DNA of 64,000 nt. Source: Chitinophaga hostae (lineage in GTDB: Bacteria; Bacteroidota; Bacteroidia; Chitinophagales; Chitinophagaceae). Within the stretch, counting starts at the first letter, position 1. Every line of letters begins with the position of its first letter. The DNA is taken from the NCBI RefSeq assembly GCF_018224885.1, contig NZ_JAGTXB010000024.1, positions 62,001-126,000 of the forward strand, read 5' to 3'. This document shows, one piece after another, positions 1 through 8,367 of the stretch. Below the pieces are notes generated by a model. That model was not told the origin of the DNA, ran no database searches, and saw nothing but the letters and a program-made list of their open reading frames with translations. Position numbers and translations under genes: made by a program.

Positions 1-830
1 AATTCTATGGCGCCAAGTCCGCGGAGGAACGGAGAAATGATCAGGAAGATGGTAGCCACAATATAGCCTACACACGCCGCTTCCAGCGAAGGAGTAACGC
101 CTACGGCCAGCATACTCAGGTATAAGTGGGCTACCCCTGCTACTTCGATCAGCACAGATGCCAGTACGGTATTCATGAATGCCGGTACCGACAACTGAAA
201 GGTGAATATTTCATCTACCTGGTGTGCGGCGCCCGGAAAATATTTAACAAGTAACTGGTAGGCTTTCCCTTTGTTTTGCATAGAACGCACCAGCCATACC
301 ACGGCCAGCAGCAGCAGGCAAATAGCGGTCAATCCCCATACAGCATCTTTCATGGTGGCGGCATGGAACATCGCATAGGCAACTACCGGGATACCCACCA
401 GGAAAACGGATAGTATGCCCACAAAGCCATAGATGCCGGAAGCCTGGTGTATTTGCTGCTTATGTAATTGGGTGCGTCGTAAGCTCTGCGGTAAATAGGC
501 GAGTGAGCTGATACCGCCGGCCGGTAAAAAAACGGAGAGAAGATTACGTTTAAGAAACAGCTCCGTACTTTTCATCATATCCAGCCTGGCGCTTACTGCC
601 CGGAAACTGAATACATACATGCCTGCCTGCAATAAAATGTAGCCAATGGTAATGGCTACGCCCATCACTACCCAACCTCTGTCGGCTTTTTCAATGGCAG
701 GGATGAGGGAATATAATTCATGTCGCTGTGAGCGGAAAAAGTAAATGGCCAGTAATATAAACAATACCGCAAGCAGCTCTTTCAGATGGAGCTTGCGTAG
801 GAATGCTGCAGTAAAAAATTTCTTCTTCAA
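1..830 (-). CDS. MprF-type integral membrane protein (LPG synthase TM / UPF0104 family), 3' end outside window
   Basis: An open frame runs from about position 830 off the left edge, so the C-terminus is missing. The translation is a chain of hydrophobic helices. It contains FLPAGGISSLAYLPQ near residue 95 and SPFLRGLGAIE at the truncated end. These resemble the conserved glycine-rich segments of the lysylphosphatidylglycerol synthase/flippase transmembrane domain (PF03706), which in MprF moves modified lipid across the inner membrane. No soluble aminoacyl-transferase part is visible, so this may be a stand-alone transporter-like member. The start is uncertain: no ATG is in frame, and TTG at 830 (giving MKKKFFTAAF) is the best candidate. 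Family placement is by motif recognition; the substrate is unknown. Confidence 0.75.
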   Translation of the reverse strand, partial: MKKKFFTAAFLRKLHLKELLAVLFILLAIYFFRSQRHELYSLIPAIEKADRGWVVMGVAITIGYILLQAGMYVFSFRAVSARLDMMKSTELFLKRNLLSVFLPAGGISSLAYLPQSLRRTQLHKQQIHQASGIYGFVGILSVFLVGIPVVAYAMFHAATMKDAVWGLTAICLLLLAVVWLVRSMQNKGKAYQLLVKYFPGAAHQVDEIFTFQLSVPAFMNTVLASVLIEVAGVAHLYLSMLAVGVTPSLEAACVGYIVATIFLIISPFLRGLGAIE

Positions 831-984
831 AGGATTACAGGTTTCGTTTTGTCTGATGTTCGCACTAACCTGCAAGTTATGCTAACTTTTAGATCAATCC
901 CGTAACTGTACGCAGTTTAAGCGGATTTTAATGTAAAGGATACAACCGGCGTTCTTCCATCAGCAGGTGACCTGGTATATACAA

Positions 985-1013
985 AATATCCCGGCGAAAC
1001 CCGCCGGGATATT
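985..1013 (-). terminator. Rho-independent terminator of the universal stress gene
   Basis: Perfect 12-bp stem (985-996 with 1002-1013) and a 5-nt loop. Read on the minus strand it is followed by TTTTGT, so it fits the end of the uspA-like transcript, whose stop codon is at 1070. Confidence 0.8.
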
Positions 1014-1069
1014 GCAGCACACAGCGCTGCCGGTGTTGTGTTTTATTGATTGTTGAGTGTTGGTCTGAC

Positions 1070-1510
1070 CTAGTGTTCCTGCTGGTTATAGGGTACTACC
1101 AGCACAGGAATACGGGAGTGACGGATAATATATTCAGCGTTGCTGCCCAGTAACATATGATCCAACCCGGTGCGGCCATGGGTGCCTACTACCAGCATGG
1201 TGAAGTTACCATTGTGTGCCTGCTCCAGCGTTTCATTCTTTGGGTTGCCGGTGCCCACTACGATGCTGATATTATTATTGCCGGAATACAGCTGTTTGTA
1301 GGCTTCCAGTCTTTCTTCTACCTCGCGTATGCGTGCCGGGATATCATCAACAACTACGGGTCCTCCCTCCGGTAAACCGATACCGATCCCTAATTCAACC
1401 ACAGAAAAAAGGGTGACGGAGGCGTCCATTTTATTGGCGAGTTCTATGCCTGTCCTGATCAGGGTCTCTGAAAAGTTGCCCAGATCTACTGCGATCATGA
1501 TGTCTGACAT
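1070..1510 (-). CDS. Universal stress protein, UspA family
   Basis: A 146-residue single-domain Usp fold protein. The start MSDIMIAVDL gives the usual first beta strand with its Asp. The ATP-binding signature G-x2-G-x9-G-S is intact at residues 109-123 (GTHGRTG ... GS), so this is likely an ATP-binding member rather than a UspA-type non-binder. The protein should be cytoplasmic and dimeric. The gene stands alone between a TetR regulator and a membrane protein, with its own terminator downstream. The TetR gene ends 40 bp upstream on the same strand, so co-transcription is possible. The physiological stimulus cannot be read from sequence. Confidence 0.93.
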   Translation of the reverse strand: MSDIMIAVDLGNFSETLIRTGIELANKMDASVTLFSVVELGIGIGLPEGGPVVVDDIPARIREVEERLEAYKQLYSGNNNISIVVGTGNPKNETLEQAHNGNFTMLVVGTHGRTGLDHMLLGSNAEYIIRHSRIPVLVVPYNQQEH

Positions 1511-1550
1511 ATACAGATGTATTTATTGTGAACAATTATTCATTTATGCC

Positions 1551-2126
1551 TTATGCTTTCAGTGCATCCCAGCAGAGGTCGAAAGTGGTATTCACCCGGC
1601 TCCTGTTTAGTGTAATGCCGCTGTAATGTGTTTGTTTTACGAGTTCATTCATGGTTCCGATCATGAACGTGATCAGCAAACCGGTATCTATGTTCTTGAT
1701 AAGTTGTTCCTTCTTGCCTCTTTCTATCAGCTGATAAAAGGGAGCAGACAGCTGCTGGGCCTTTTCGCGGGTATCGGCAGTAATAAAAGGCGAATGATAA
1801 CATTGCTCCATGAACACACTTTCTTCGAAGTTCTGCAGTTTATACCGCAGGATATTCAGCCAGATATGTCTGAATCCTGGTTTAAATGGCGTATGCGGCT
1901 GATATCCCTTAAAGGATACCTGTACAGAACTCTCCCTGCAGGCGGCAAACAAGGCATTGATCAGCTCATCCTTACTGGTAAAGTAAACATAGAGTGTGCC
2001 GGTGGCAATGCCTGCTTCTTTGGAAATATCCCCCATCGTCATGCCGGATAATCCTTTTTTAGCCACCAGCTTGAGGGCAGCCTGGAAAATCTGGGTTATT
2101 TTTTTATCGTCTTTCAGTTTCACCAT
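1551..2126 (-). CDS. TetR/AcrR family transcriptional regulator
   Basis: 191 residues. The N-terminal helix-turn-helix is typical: IFQAALKLVAKKGLSGMTMG, then ISKEAGIATGTLYVYFTSKDELI, roughly residues 13-60. The remainder is an alpha-helical ligand-binding and dimerisation domain without a recognisable ligand signature. The family usually represses a neighbouring transporter or enzyme gene and is released by a small ligand. Here the nearest same-strand neighbour is the universal stress gene 40 bp downstream, so regulation of that gene or of the membrane protein at the left edge is an inference only. Confidence 0.93.
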   Translation of the reverse strand: MVKLKDDKKITQIFQAALKLVAKKGLSGMTMGDISKEAGIATGTLYVYFTSKDELINALFAACRESSVQVSFKGYQPHTPFKPGFRHIWLNILRYKLQNFEESVFMEQCYHSPFITADTREKAQQLSAPFYQLIERGKKEQLIKNIDTGLLITFMIGTMNELVKQTHYSGITLNRSRVNTTFDLCWDALKA

Positions 2127-2291
2127 ACAAATATAAGTGAATAAAAATTCATTTTAGCTTTTAAAAAATGCAGCGGCAGCGGCCGGCAATATATTACCGG
2201 GCAGTGGTCTTTCAGCTCAATAGATGGGTATTGGCGGGTACTTTTAGTTCCGGGTCCTACCGGCAAGGCATGCTGAAGCTTATACTTTAGT

Positions 2292-2330
2292 TAAAAAAAC
2301 AAAAGCCTTCGCAGTGGAAACTGCAAAGGC
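2292..2330 (-). terminator. Intrinsic terminator, minus strand
   Basis: 11-bp stem 2305-2315/2320-2330 with a GGAA loop in plus-strand letters. One pair is C-A on the plus strand but U-G on the minus strand. The minus strand also carries the T-run TTTTGTTTTTTT, so the structure works only for leftward transcription. No protein gene lies upstream on that strand. Confidence 0.8.
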
Positions 2331-2622
2331 GCTATAGCTAGATGATGATTAAATCAAAAACCCAATGATCGCCAGATCTGTGGGTATCGTTTATTCACCG
2401 TTAGCCCATATAAAACCGGGTCGGTAACACTACGCTGAAACCCTCCCGGACAAGGCCGCTTGCGGCAGCGCAGCAACACCATAGTTGCAGGCCGGCGGCG
2501 GAAATATAAGCCCGTCGGCCTGGAGAAGCCAACAGGTACTGCTGAGATATTTGTTAGTTGTATGCATTTTTCAGTTATCAGGAAAAAGCGTAGCGCAATA
2601 TAGCTGGAAGCAATACCCGGAG
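2292..2622 (-). ncRNA. Candidate structured non-coding RNA, about 320 nt, ending in an intrinsic terminator
   Basis: On the minus strand a near-consensus promoter element (TAGGTTTTG, 2637-2629, one T longer than TAnnTTTG) would start a transcript near 2622. The segment at 2618-2611 can pair with 2382-2375, giving GGGUAUUG/CGAUACCC and closing a long domain. Inside are a 9-bp stem CCTGTTGGC/GCCGACGGG and a roughly 15-bp helix that runs from GGTGTTGCTGCGCTG to CAGCGTAGTGTTACC and encloses further hairpins. The RNA would end at an 11-bp terminator stem (2330-2305) followed by TTTTGTTTTTTT. I looked for RNase P, tmRNA, 4.5S and tRNA core sequences and found none, so the identity is unknown. Confidence 0.45.
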
Positions 2623-2673
2623 AGTTAACAAAACCTAAACAAGAATTGAAATAACGAGTGGGGAAGAGGTGTT

Positions 2674-2711
2674 TAAAAAAAGAAACCTCTGCTGATGACA
2701 TACAGCAGAGG
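2674..2711 (-). terminator. Second orphan intrinsic terminator, minus strand
   Basis: Perfect 9-bp stem CCTCTGCTG/CAGCAGAGG (2686-2694/2703-2711), followed on the minus strand by TTTCTTTTTTT. No protein gene precedes it on that strand, so it may end a short RNA or an antisense transcript that starts in front of the fucosidase gene. Confidence 0.7.
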
Positions 2712-2920
2712 CTCATAAAACATTCACATGGCACCTTGGCATTGCGCCAGATGCTTATAACACATTATAGCCTGATAATAATATAGAAAGAAAATGATTG
2801 CTCAATTTGGAAAGTTACTCAAATGCTCAGGTACCGGGTAACTTGTCTGCTATCGAAATTAGACATTACCAGTCAAACTATTCGTTAACCGTTGGTTAAT
2901 ATCCGCTTTGCCCCTTAATC

Positions 2921-2953
2921 ATACCATTTTCCCTTTCCCTGATACCATTTTCC
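2921..2953 (+). promoter_or_regulatory. Paired AraC-type half-sites upstream of the GH29 operon
   Basis: The 12-mer ATACCATTTTCC occurs at 2921-2932 and again, identical, at 2942-2953. The spacing is 21 bp, two helical turns, the geometry of araI1/araI2 half-sites. The shorter core ATACCATTTT also lies at 12702-12711 just upstream of the AraC gene in this window. Binding by that regulator is an inference. Confidence 0.55.
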
Positions 2954-3017
2954 ATGCACTTGCTTATACCGGCAGATATGTATAATTTTTACCGCTGGTT
3001 GCTAAAAATTCAGAGCT

Positions 3018-4808
3018 ATGTTCCATCGAATTCCATCGTTATTGTTATTACTATGCCTATTACTGCCGCGCAAAACAGCCGCGCAGGATATGCCTGATAT
3101 GTGGAACAAGGGCGCTACTGCGAATGCGGCGCATCCTGGCCTGAAATGGTTCAGGGAAGCTAAGTTCGGACTGTTTATACACTGGGGACTCTATTCAAAA
3201 CTGGCCGGCCGCTGGAAGGATAGCAGCTATTATGGCAGTGGCGAATGGATCATGTACCGGACCAAAGCCCCTGCAACAGAATACGCTAAAGTAGCCCAAA
3301 CTTTTAACCCCACTGGATTCGATGCTGCGGAATGGGCGAAAACAGCGAAGGAAGCCGGTATAAAATACCTGGTGGTTACCGCTAAACATCATGAAGGTTT
3401 CAGCATGTATGATTCCAAAGTAACAGACTTCGATATCATGGATGCATCTCCCTATAAGAAAGACCCCATGAAGGCTTTGGCTGCTGCATGTAAAGCGCAG
3501 GGAATACCGTTCGGATTCTATTATTCACAGTTCCTCGACTGGCATGAGCCCAACGGTGGCGGCAATAACTGGGACTTTAAGAACAAAGATTACCAGGAAT
3601 ATTATCGTACCAAGTCGGTACCTCAATTGAAAGAACTCCTTACTAATTACGGACCACTGGGATTGGTATGGTTTGATATGCCGGGTGGATTAACCCCCGA
3701 ACAAACCAAGCTCATGATCGACAGTCTCCGGGTGTTACAGCCAGGCTGCCTGTTCAGCAGCCGCGTAGGCCACGACCTGGGGGATTACCGCGATTTTGGT
3801 GATTCAGAAGTACCTCCGGTGCCGATCGCAGGAGCCTGGGAATCTATTTATACACATAACGACTCCTGGGGGTATATTCAACATGACCTCAACTTTAAAT
3901 CTCCCCGGGAAATTATACACCTGCTTTCCAATGTGGCGTCCAAAGGAGGTAACCTGATGCTGAATGTTGGGCCGGATGGGAACGGTAAATGGCCTGCCTA
4001 TTCTGTGGAATACCTCAAAGCCACCGGTAAATGGCTGCAAACCTATGGGGAAAGTATTTATGGCACTACCTGGGGACTCATTCCCGCACAACCATGGGGC
4101 GTTACCACCAGTAAGCCCGGTAAATTATTCCTGCATGTATGGCAAATGCCTGCCAACAGGCAATTACGCGTACCCGGTGTTACAGCAAAAGTTAAGTCGG
4201 TAAAAATACTCGGTAGCAATAAAACACTTACCTGGAAACAGCTGCCGGAAGAAACCATTGTGGAACTGCCGGTAACGCTGCCGGATACACGTAATACGGT
4301 GTTGCTGATGGAGTATAGCGGTCAACAACCGGACTTATCACAGCTCCGCACACAAACCGTGAGTAAAGAATACCCACAGGCAGAAATTCCGGCGGTATGG
4401 GCTGTTTTTAATGGCAACGCGAAAAACAAATTATTTACCTATTCACATTACTTCGGCGACTGGAAACATGATAACTGTATCACAGGTATGGTAAGTCCTG
4501 ACGACGCCATTGTATTCCCGCTGGAAGTACAGGACGGGGGCGATTATAAAATCATTCTCGACTACGCCTGCGAACCCGGCAGCGCTTCCCAGCAAGGGCT
4601 GGTGACGGTTGGGGGGCAACAACTGCATTTCCTCACCCTGGCAACAGGTACCTACGAAAGTCATAAGCCGATGGAATTTATTCAGCATGCGGTTGGCATT
4701 ATACATATTGATAAAGCAGGAAAACAAAACCTGACAATAAAACCGGTAGCCGGTAATAAAAGTGAACTATGCTGGTTGCGGAAAATTATCCTGCAGCCAG
4801 TGAATTAA
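3018..4808 (+). CDS. Secreted alpha-L-fucosidase, glycoside hydrolase family 29
   Basis: 596 residues with a signal peptide (about residues 1-23, ending TAAQ). The GH29 barrel shows KFGLFIHWGLYS (49-60), KHHEGF (123-128) and GLVWFDMPGG, in which D220 is the expected nucleophile of this retaining family. The tail beyond about residue 350 is beta-rich: a first domain typical of GH29, then a further roughly 150-residue module that may bind carbohydrate. The enzyme would release terminal alpha-L-fucose in the periplasm or outside the cell. It leads an operon with the next two genes (gaps of 21 and 34 bp). Linkage preference cannot be told from sequence. Confidence 0.95.
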   Translation: MFHRIPSLLLLLCLLLPRKTAAQDMPDMWNKGATANAAHPGLKWFREAKFGLFIHWGLYSKLAGRWKDSSYYGSGEWIMYRTKAPATEYAKVAQTFNPTGFDAAEWAKTAKEAGIKYLVVTAKHHEGFSMYDSKVTDFDIMDASPYKKDPMKALAAACKAQGIPFGFYYSQFLDWHEPNGGGNNWDFKNKDYQEYYRTKSVPQLKELLTNYGPLGLVWFDMPGGLTPEQTKLMIDSLRVLQPGCLFSSRVGHDLGDYRDFGDSEVPPVPIAGAWESIYTHNDSWGYIQHDLNFKSPREIIHLLSNVASKGGNLMLNVGPDGNGKWPAYSVEYLKATGKWLQTYGESIYGTTWGLIPAQPWGVTTSKPGKLFLHVWQMPANRQLRVPGVTAKVKSVKILGSNKTLTWKQLPEETIVELPVTLPDTRNTVLLMEYSGQQPDLSQLRTQTVSKEYPQAEIPAVWAVFNGNAKNKLFTYSHYFGDWKHDNCITGMVSPDDAIVFPLEVQDGGDYKIILDYACEPGSASQQGLVTVGGQQLHFLTLATGTYESHKPMEFIQHAVGIIHIDKAGKQNLTIKPVAGNKSELCWLRKIILQPVN

Positions 4809-4829
4809 TCTTAAAAGAAGAGTAAGAAC

Positions 4830-6989
4830 ATGAAAAAAACTAATCTCCTGTTAGTATTGGTTACCTGTTTGTATTCCGCTAGCATACAGGCCCAGGTGAA
4901 ACCGCCGGCGAAAGACTGGCTGATTAATAACCAGCCGTACAAGGCTGCGGTAACAGAAAATGGAAAGGAAATTACGCTTAGCAACGGTTTGCTTAGCAGG
5001 AGTTTTCGTATAACCCCCAACGTAATATGCACCGATTACCGGAACCTGGTAAGCGGAGAACAATTATTGCGTGCCGTGAAACCGGAAGCAAGAATAACGG
5101 TGAATGGGCATGACTACATGATAGGTGGCGCCAGCGGTCAGGCTCAGCAGGCCTACCTCTTGCCCGCCTGGCTGGATCAGCTGAAAGCCGGCGCCTCAGA
5201 TTTTATGTATGCCGGGCACGAAGTAACCGGTATCGCGCCCTATTTAAAATGGAACGCACGCAACTGGTGCTCCAATCCCAAACAGCCCACGGGAAAATCC
5301 CTGGTTTTTTCCTACAAGGCGCAGGCGCCTGAACTGAAAGGGCTGTTGGTGAAAGTGCACTATGATATATTTGATGGTATCCCGTTATTGAGCAAATGGT
5401 TGGAAATAACCAACCAAAGCGGACAACCTGTAAAGCTGCAGCAGGTAGTAAATGAAATACTGGCTACACCGGAAGAAGAATCTGCTGTGGTGGGAAGCGT
5501 AACTAAAATGCAGGTGCCACATGGCATTTATCTTGAAAGCAATCACTCTTTCAATAATGCGATGAAGGCAAACCTCAGTGATCAGTCCACCCATTGGAAA
5601 ACTGACAGTACCTACACTTCACAGGTAAATTATGACTACCAGACACCTTGTTTGCTGGAGGTATATCCTAACGTACCTGTAGGGATTGCGATGGCGGCCG
5701 GCGAACGTTTCGAATCTATCCGTACCTATGAATTGCTGATCGACGGTTATGACCGCGAGCGCAACGGGTTGGCCAAGCGCCGTATGTATCGCACCATTGC
5801 ACCATGGACAACCGAGAACCCCATCTTTATGCACCTGGTGAGCACTAATCCGGTAAAGGTGAAAGCGATCATTGATCAATGCGCGGAAACCGGTTATGAA
5901 GGCGTGATCCTGAGTTTTGGCAGCGGTTTGAATATGGAAGATACCAGCGCGGTTAACATCGCTAAGTTTAAAGACCTGGCTGATTATGCACATCGTAAAA
6001 AGGTACTGCTGGGCGGTTATTCGCTGTTTTCAAGCAGGCGTATCAGTGATGAAGATGATGTGATCAGCCCTGCTACCGGTAAACCAGGCGGCGCTTTCTT
6101 TGGAAATGCTCCCTGCCTGGGAAGCAAATGGGGACTGAGTTACCTGCAGAAAATAAACTACTTTATCGGTGCTACCGGCTTCGATATTTTTGAAAATGAT
6201 GGTCCTTATCCCGGTGATGTATGCGCTTCTACCACACATCCCGGGCACACCGGTGTGGATGATTCACAATGGAAACAAATGCTGCTGCAGAAAGGATTAT
6301 ATCATTCGCTGAATGAGAAAGGGATATACGTAAACGCACCCGACTGGTACTTTATGGATGGTACCAACAAAATTGCACTGGGCTACCGCGAAGTGAATTT
6401 TTCACTGCCAAGAGCCGAACAGCTGATCCTGAACAGGCAGAATATTTTTGACGGCACCTGGGAAAAAACACCTGCTATGAGCTGGGGCTTTGTGCCGCTC
6501 AGCGAATACCAGGGCGGTGGTGCAGCTGCTACGCTGGAACCGCTGAAAGATCACCTGGACGCTTATGAACAGCTGATGGTACAGTATTATGGCGCAGGTG
6601 TACAAGCCTGTTACCGCGGTCCGCGTTTATACGATACCGATAGTACCAAAGCATTGGTGAAAAATATGATCAGCTGGTATAAAAAGTACCGCGATATCCT
6701 GAATACAGATGTAATCCATCTGCGGCGTGCCGACGGCCGCGACTGGGACGGGATCATGCATGTAAGCGCACAATTGCCGCAAAAGGCCATGATCATGTTG
6801 TACAATCCAACAACGGCCCCTATTACGCGGGAGCTGGCGTTGCCCATGTATTACAGCGGCGCAACACAAAGTGTTCGTATCCGGGAAAAGGAAGGTGTTG
6901 CTAAAGCGTATAGCCTTGACCGTAACTACAACGCACATGTAAAAGTGACCATCCCGGCTGCCGGATATACCTGGCTGGTGGCCGAATAA
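4830..6989 (+). CDS. Secreted glycoside-hydrolase-like protein of unassigned family
   Basis: 719 residues with a clear signal peptide (MKKTNLLLVLVTCLYSASIQAQ). The first 300 residues look like a beta-sandwich, as in the N-terminal domain of GH36-type enzymes. The middle resembles a TIM barrel, with strand-like VILSFGSGLN, KKVLLGGYSLF and FDIFENDGPYPGD; the acidic EnDGP segment is a plausible catalytic site. A beta-rich C-terminal domain follows (MIMLYNPTT onward). I do not recognise a specific CAZy family. An alpha-galactosidase-like (clan GH-D) relation is possible but weak. It lies 21 bp after one GH29 gene and 34 bp before another, which supports a role in trimming the same fucosylated glycan. 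Confidence 0.75.
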   Translation: MKKTNLLLVLVTCLYSASIQAQVKPPAKDWLINNQPYKAAVTENGKEITLSNGLLSRSFRITPNVICTDYRNLVSGEQLLRAVKPEARITVNGHDYMIGGASGQAQQAYLLPAWLDQLKAGASDFMYAGHEVTGIAPYLKWNARNWCSNPKQPTGKSLVFSYKAQAPELKGLLVKVHYDIFDGIPLLSKWLEITNQSGQPVKLQQVVNEILATPEEESAVVGSVTKMQVPHGIYLESNHSFNNAMKANLSDQSTHWKTDSTYTSQVNYDYQTPCLLEVYPNVPVGIAMAAGERFESIRTYELLIDGYDRERNGLAKRRMYRTIAPWTTENPIFMHLVSTNPVKVKAIIDQCAETGYEGVILSFGSGLNMEDTSAVNIAKFKDLADYAHRKKVLLGGYSLFSSRRISDEDDVISPATGKPGGAFFGNAPCLGSKWGLSYLQKINYFIGATGFDIFENDGPYPGDVCASTTHPGHTGVDDSQWKQMLLQKGLYHSLNEKGIYVNAPDWYFMDGTNKIALGYREVNFSLPRAEQLILNRQNIFDGTWEKTPAMSWGFVPLSEYQGGGAAATLEPLKDHLDAYEQLMVQYYGAGVQACYRGPRLYDTDSTKALVKNMISWYKKYRDILNTDVIHLRRADGRDWDGIMHVSAQLPQKAMIMLYNPTTAPITRELALPMYYSGATQSVRIREKEGVAKAYSLDRNYNAHVKVTIPAAGYTWLVAE

Positions 6990-7023
6990 AAGTATCAAAC
7001 CAAATCAGCATAATTTATTTGTT

Positions 7024-8367
7024 ATGAAGAAGCTATCACTCTGTATGATCACTTTCCTGGCACTCCTGTTGCAAGCGCAGGCCCAGGAAAAGAAGATTTT
7101 TAATGAAACCCCGGAGCAAAAAGAACAAAGACTGGCCTGGTGGGTAAATGACCGCTTTGGTATGTTTATACACTGGGGATTGTATTCTATGCCTTCCCGC
7201 CATGAGTGGGTAAAGAGTAACGAGCATATTACCGACAGCGCCTATCAGAAATATTTTGACCTGTACAATCCCGATCTGTATAATCCCCGCGAATGGGCCC
7301 GGCAGGCAAAGGCTGCAGGGATGAAGTATGCGGTGCTCACTACCAAACATCATGAAGGCTTTTGCCTGTTCGATTCAAAGTATACGGATTACAAAGCGCC
7401 AAATACAGCCGCCAAAAGAGACCTGGTCAGGGAATTTGTAGAAGCTTTCCGCGCTGAAGGGCTGAAGGTTGGATTCTACTATTCACTGATCGACTGGCAT
7501 CATCCGGACTATACCGTTGATCGGGTACATCCGCAACGCCCCAATGATCCAAAGGATTACGACCGTCTGAACAAAGGACGCGATATGGCAAAATACCGCG
7601 AATACCTGAAAAACCAGGTGAAAGAACTGATGACCAACTACGGTAAAATTGATATCCTGTGGACAGATTTTTCTTTCCCGGGTGAGCATGGTAAGGATCA
7701 TAACGACTGGAATTCATTGGAGCTTATTAAAATGATCCGTAAGCTGCAACCTGGCATTATTATAAATGACCGCCTGGATTTGGGCGAGTATGAAGATGGC
7801 GGTGATTTTGCCACGCCGGAACAGTACAAGGTGGCTGAATGGCCTACCCGCAATGGTAAGCGTATTCATTGGGAAACCTGCCAGACCTTTTCCGGTTCAT
7901 GGGGCTATTACCGCGATGAAACATCCTGGAAAGACAACAAGCAATTACTGGTGCTGCTCATCGAGTCGGTGAGTAAAGGCGGTAACCTGCTGCTGAATGT
8001 AGGACCTACCTCCCGCGGTACATTTGATGCCCGTGCGCAGGAAAGATTAAAGGGAATGGGCGCCTGGATGGAAGTAAACGGCCGTTCAGTATATGGTTGC
8101 ACAGAAGCGCCGGCGGAATTTAAACGCCCGGATAACAGCCTGCTGACCTATAATCCAACTACGAAGCGTTTATACGTGCACCTGCTGGATTACCCGCTGC
8201 AGCGGTTTGAACTGCCGGGTATGAAGGGCAAGGTAAAATATGCGCAGTTACTGAATGATGGTTCCGAAATAAAAATGCATGGTACAGATAAAGGTGATCT
8301 GGCGCTGGATCTGCCCGTACGTAAACCGGATACCGAAATACCGGTGATAGAGCTGATCCTGCAATAG
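7024..8367 (+). CDS. Secreted alpha-L-fucosidase, glycoside hydrolase family 29 (second copy)
   Basis: 447 residues with a signal peptide (1-21, ending QAQAQ). It is shorter than the first GH29 in this operon because it lacks the extra C-terminal module. Family motifs are RFGMFIHWGLYS (44-55), TKHHEGF (107-113) and DILWTDFSFPG, with D215 as the expected nucleophile. Two differently built GH29 enzymes in one operon suggest different linkages or successive steps on one substrate. It is the last gene of the operon: its TAG stop directly abuts a long branched palindrome (8367-8536) that may act as the transcript end. Confidence 0.95.
   Translation: MKKLSLCMITFLALLLQAQAQEKKIFNETPEQKEQRLAWWVNDRFGMFIHWGLYSMPSRHEWVKSNEHITDSAYQKYFDLYNPDLYNPREWARQAKAAGMKYAVLTTKHHEGFCLFDSKYTDYKAPNTAAKRDLVREFVEAFRAEGLKVGFYYSLIDWHHPDYTVDRVHPQRPNDPKDYDRLNKGRDMAKYREYLKNQVKELMTNYGKIDILWTDFSFPGEHGKDHNDWNSLELIKMIRKLQPGIIINDRLDLGEYEDGGDFATPEQYKVAEWPTRNGKRIHWETCQTFSGSWGYYRDETSWKDNKQLLVLLIESVSKGGNLLLNVGPTSRGTFDARAQERLKGMGAWMEVNGRSVYGCTEAPAEFKRPDNSLLTYNPTTKRLYVHLLDYPLQRFELPGMKGKVKYAQLLNDGSEIKMHGTDKGDLALDLPVRKPDTEIPVIELILQ

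Larger units (their letters stand above)
2127..3017. other. 890-bp gene-free interval with two minus-strand terminators, a candidate RNA and a paired operator
   Basis: No convincing protein gene lies here. A 126-codon minus-strand frame (2354-2734) reads through a terminator hairpin, and its composition looks random. The interval does contain two orphan minus-strand terminators (2292-2330 and 2674-2711), strong potential RNA structure between 2300 and 2622, and a pair of 12-bp direct repeats (2921-2953) in front of the fucosidase gene. No tRNA or rRNA signature was recognised. Confidence 0.6.

Noticed and set aside
2410..2490. Hairpin region with GTCCGGGAGGG resembling the tip of SRP 4.5S RNA
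   Set aside because: The GNRA-like loop is suggestive, but the conserved AGCAGC side of the SRP core is absent, so I do not call it 4.5S RNA.
2354..2734. 126-codon minus-strand open frame in the large intergenic gap
   Set aside because: It runs straight through the 2674-2711 terminator hairpin, its amino-acid composition is unlike the neighbouring genes, and the DNA is better explained as structured RNA.
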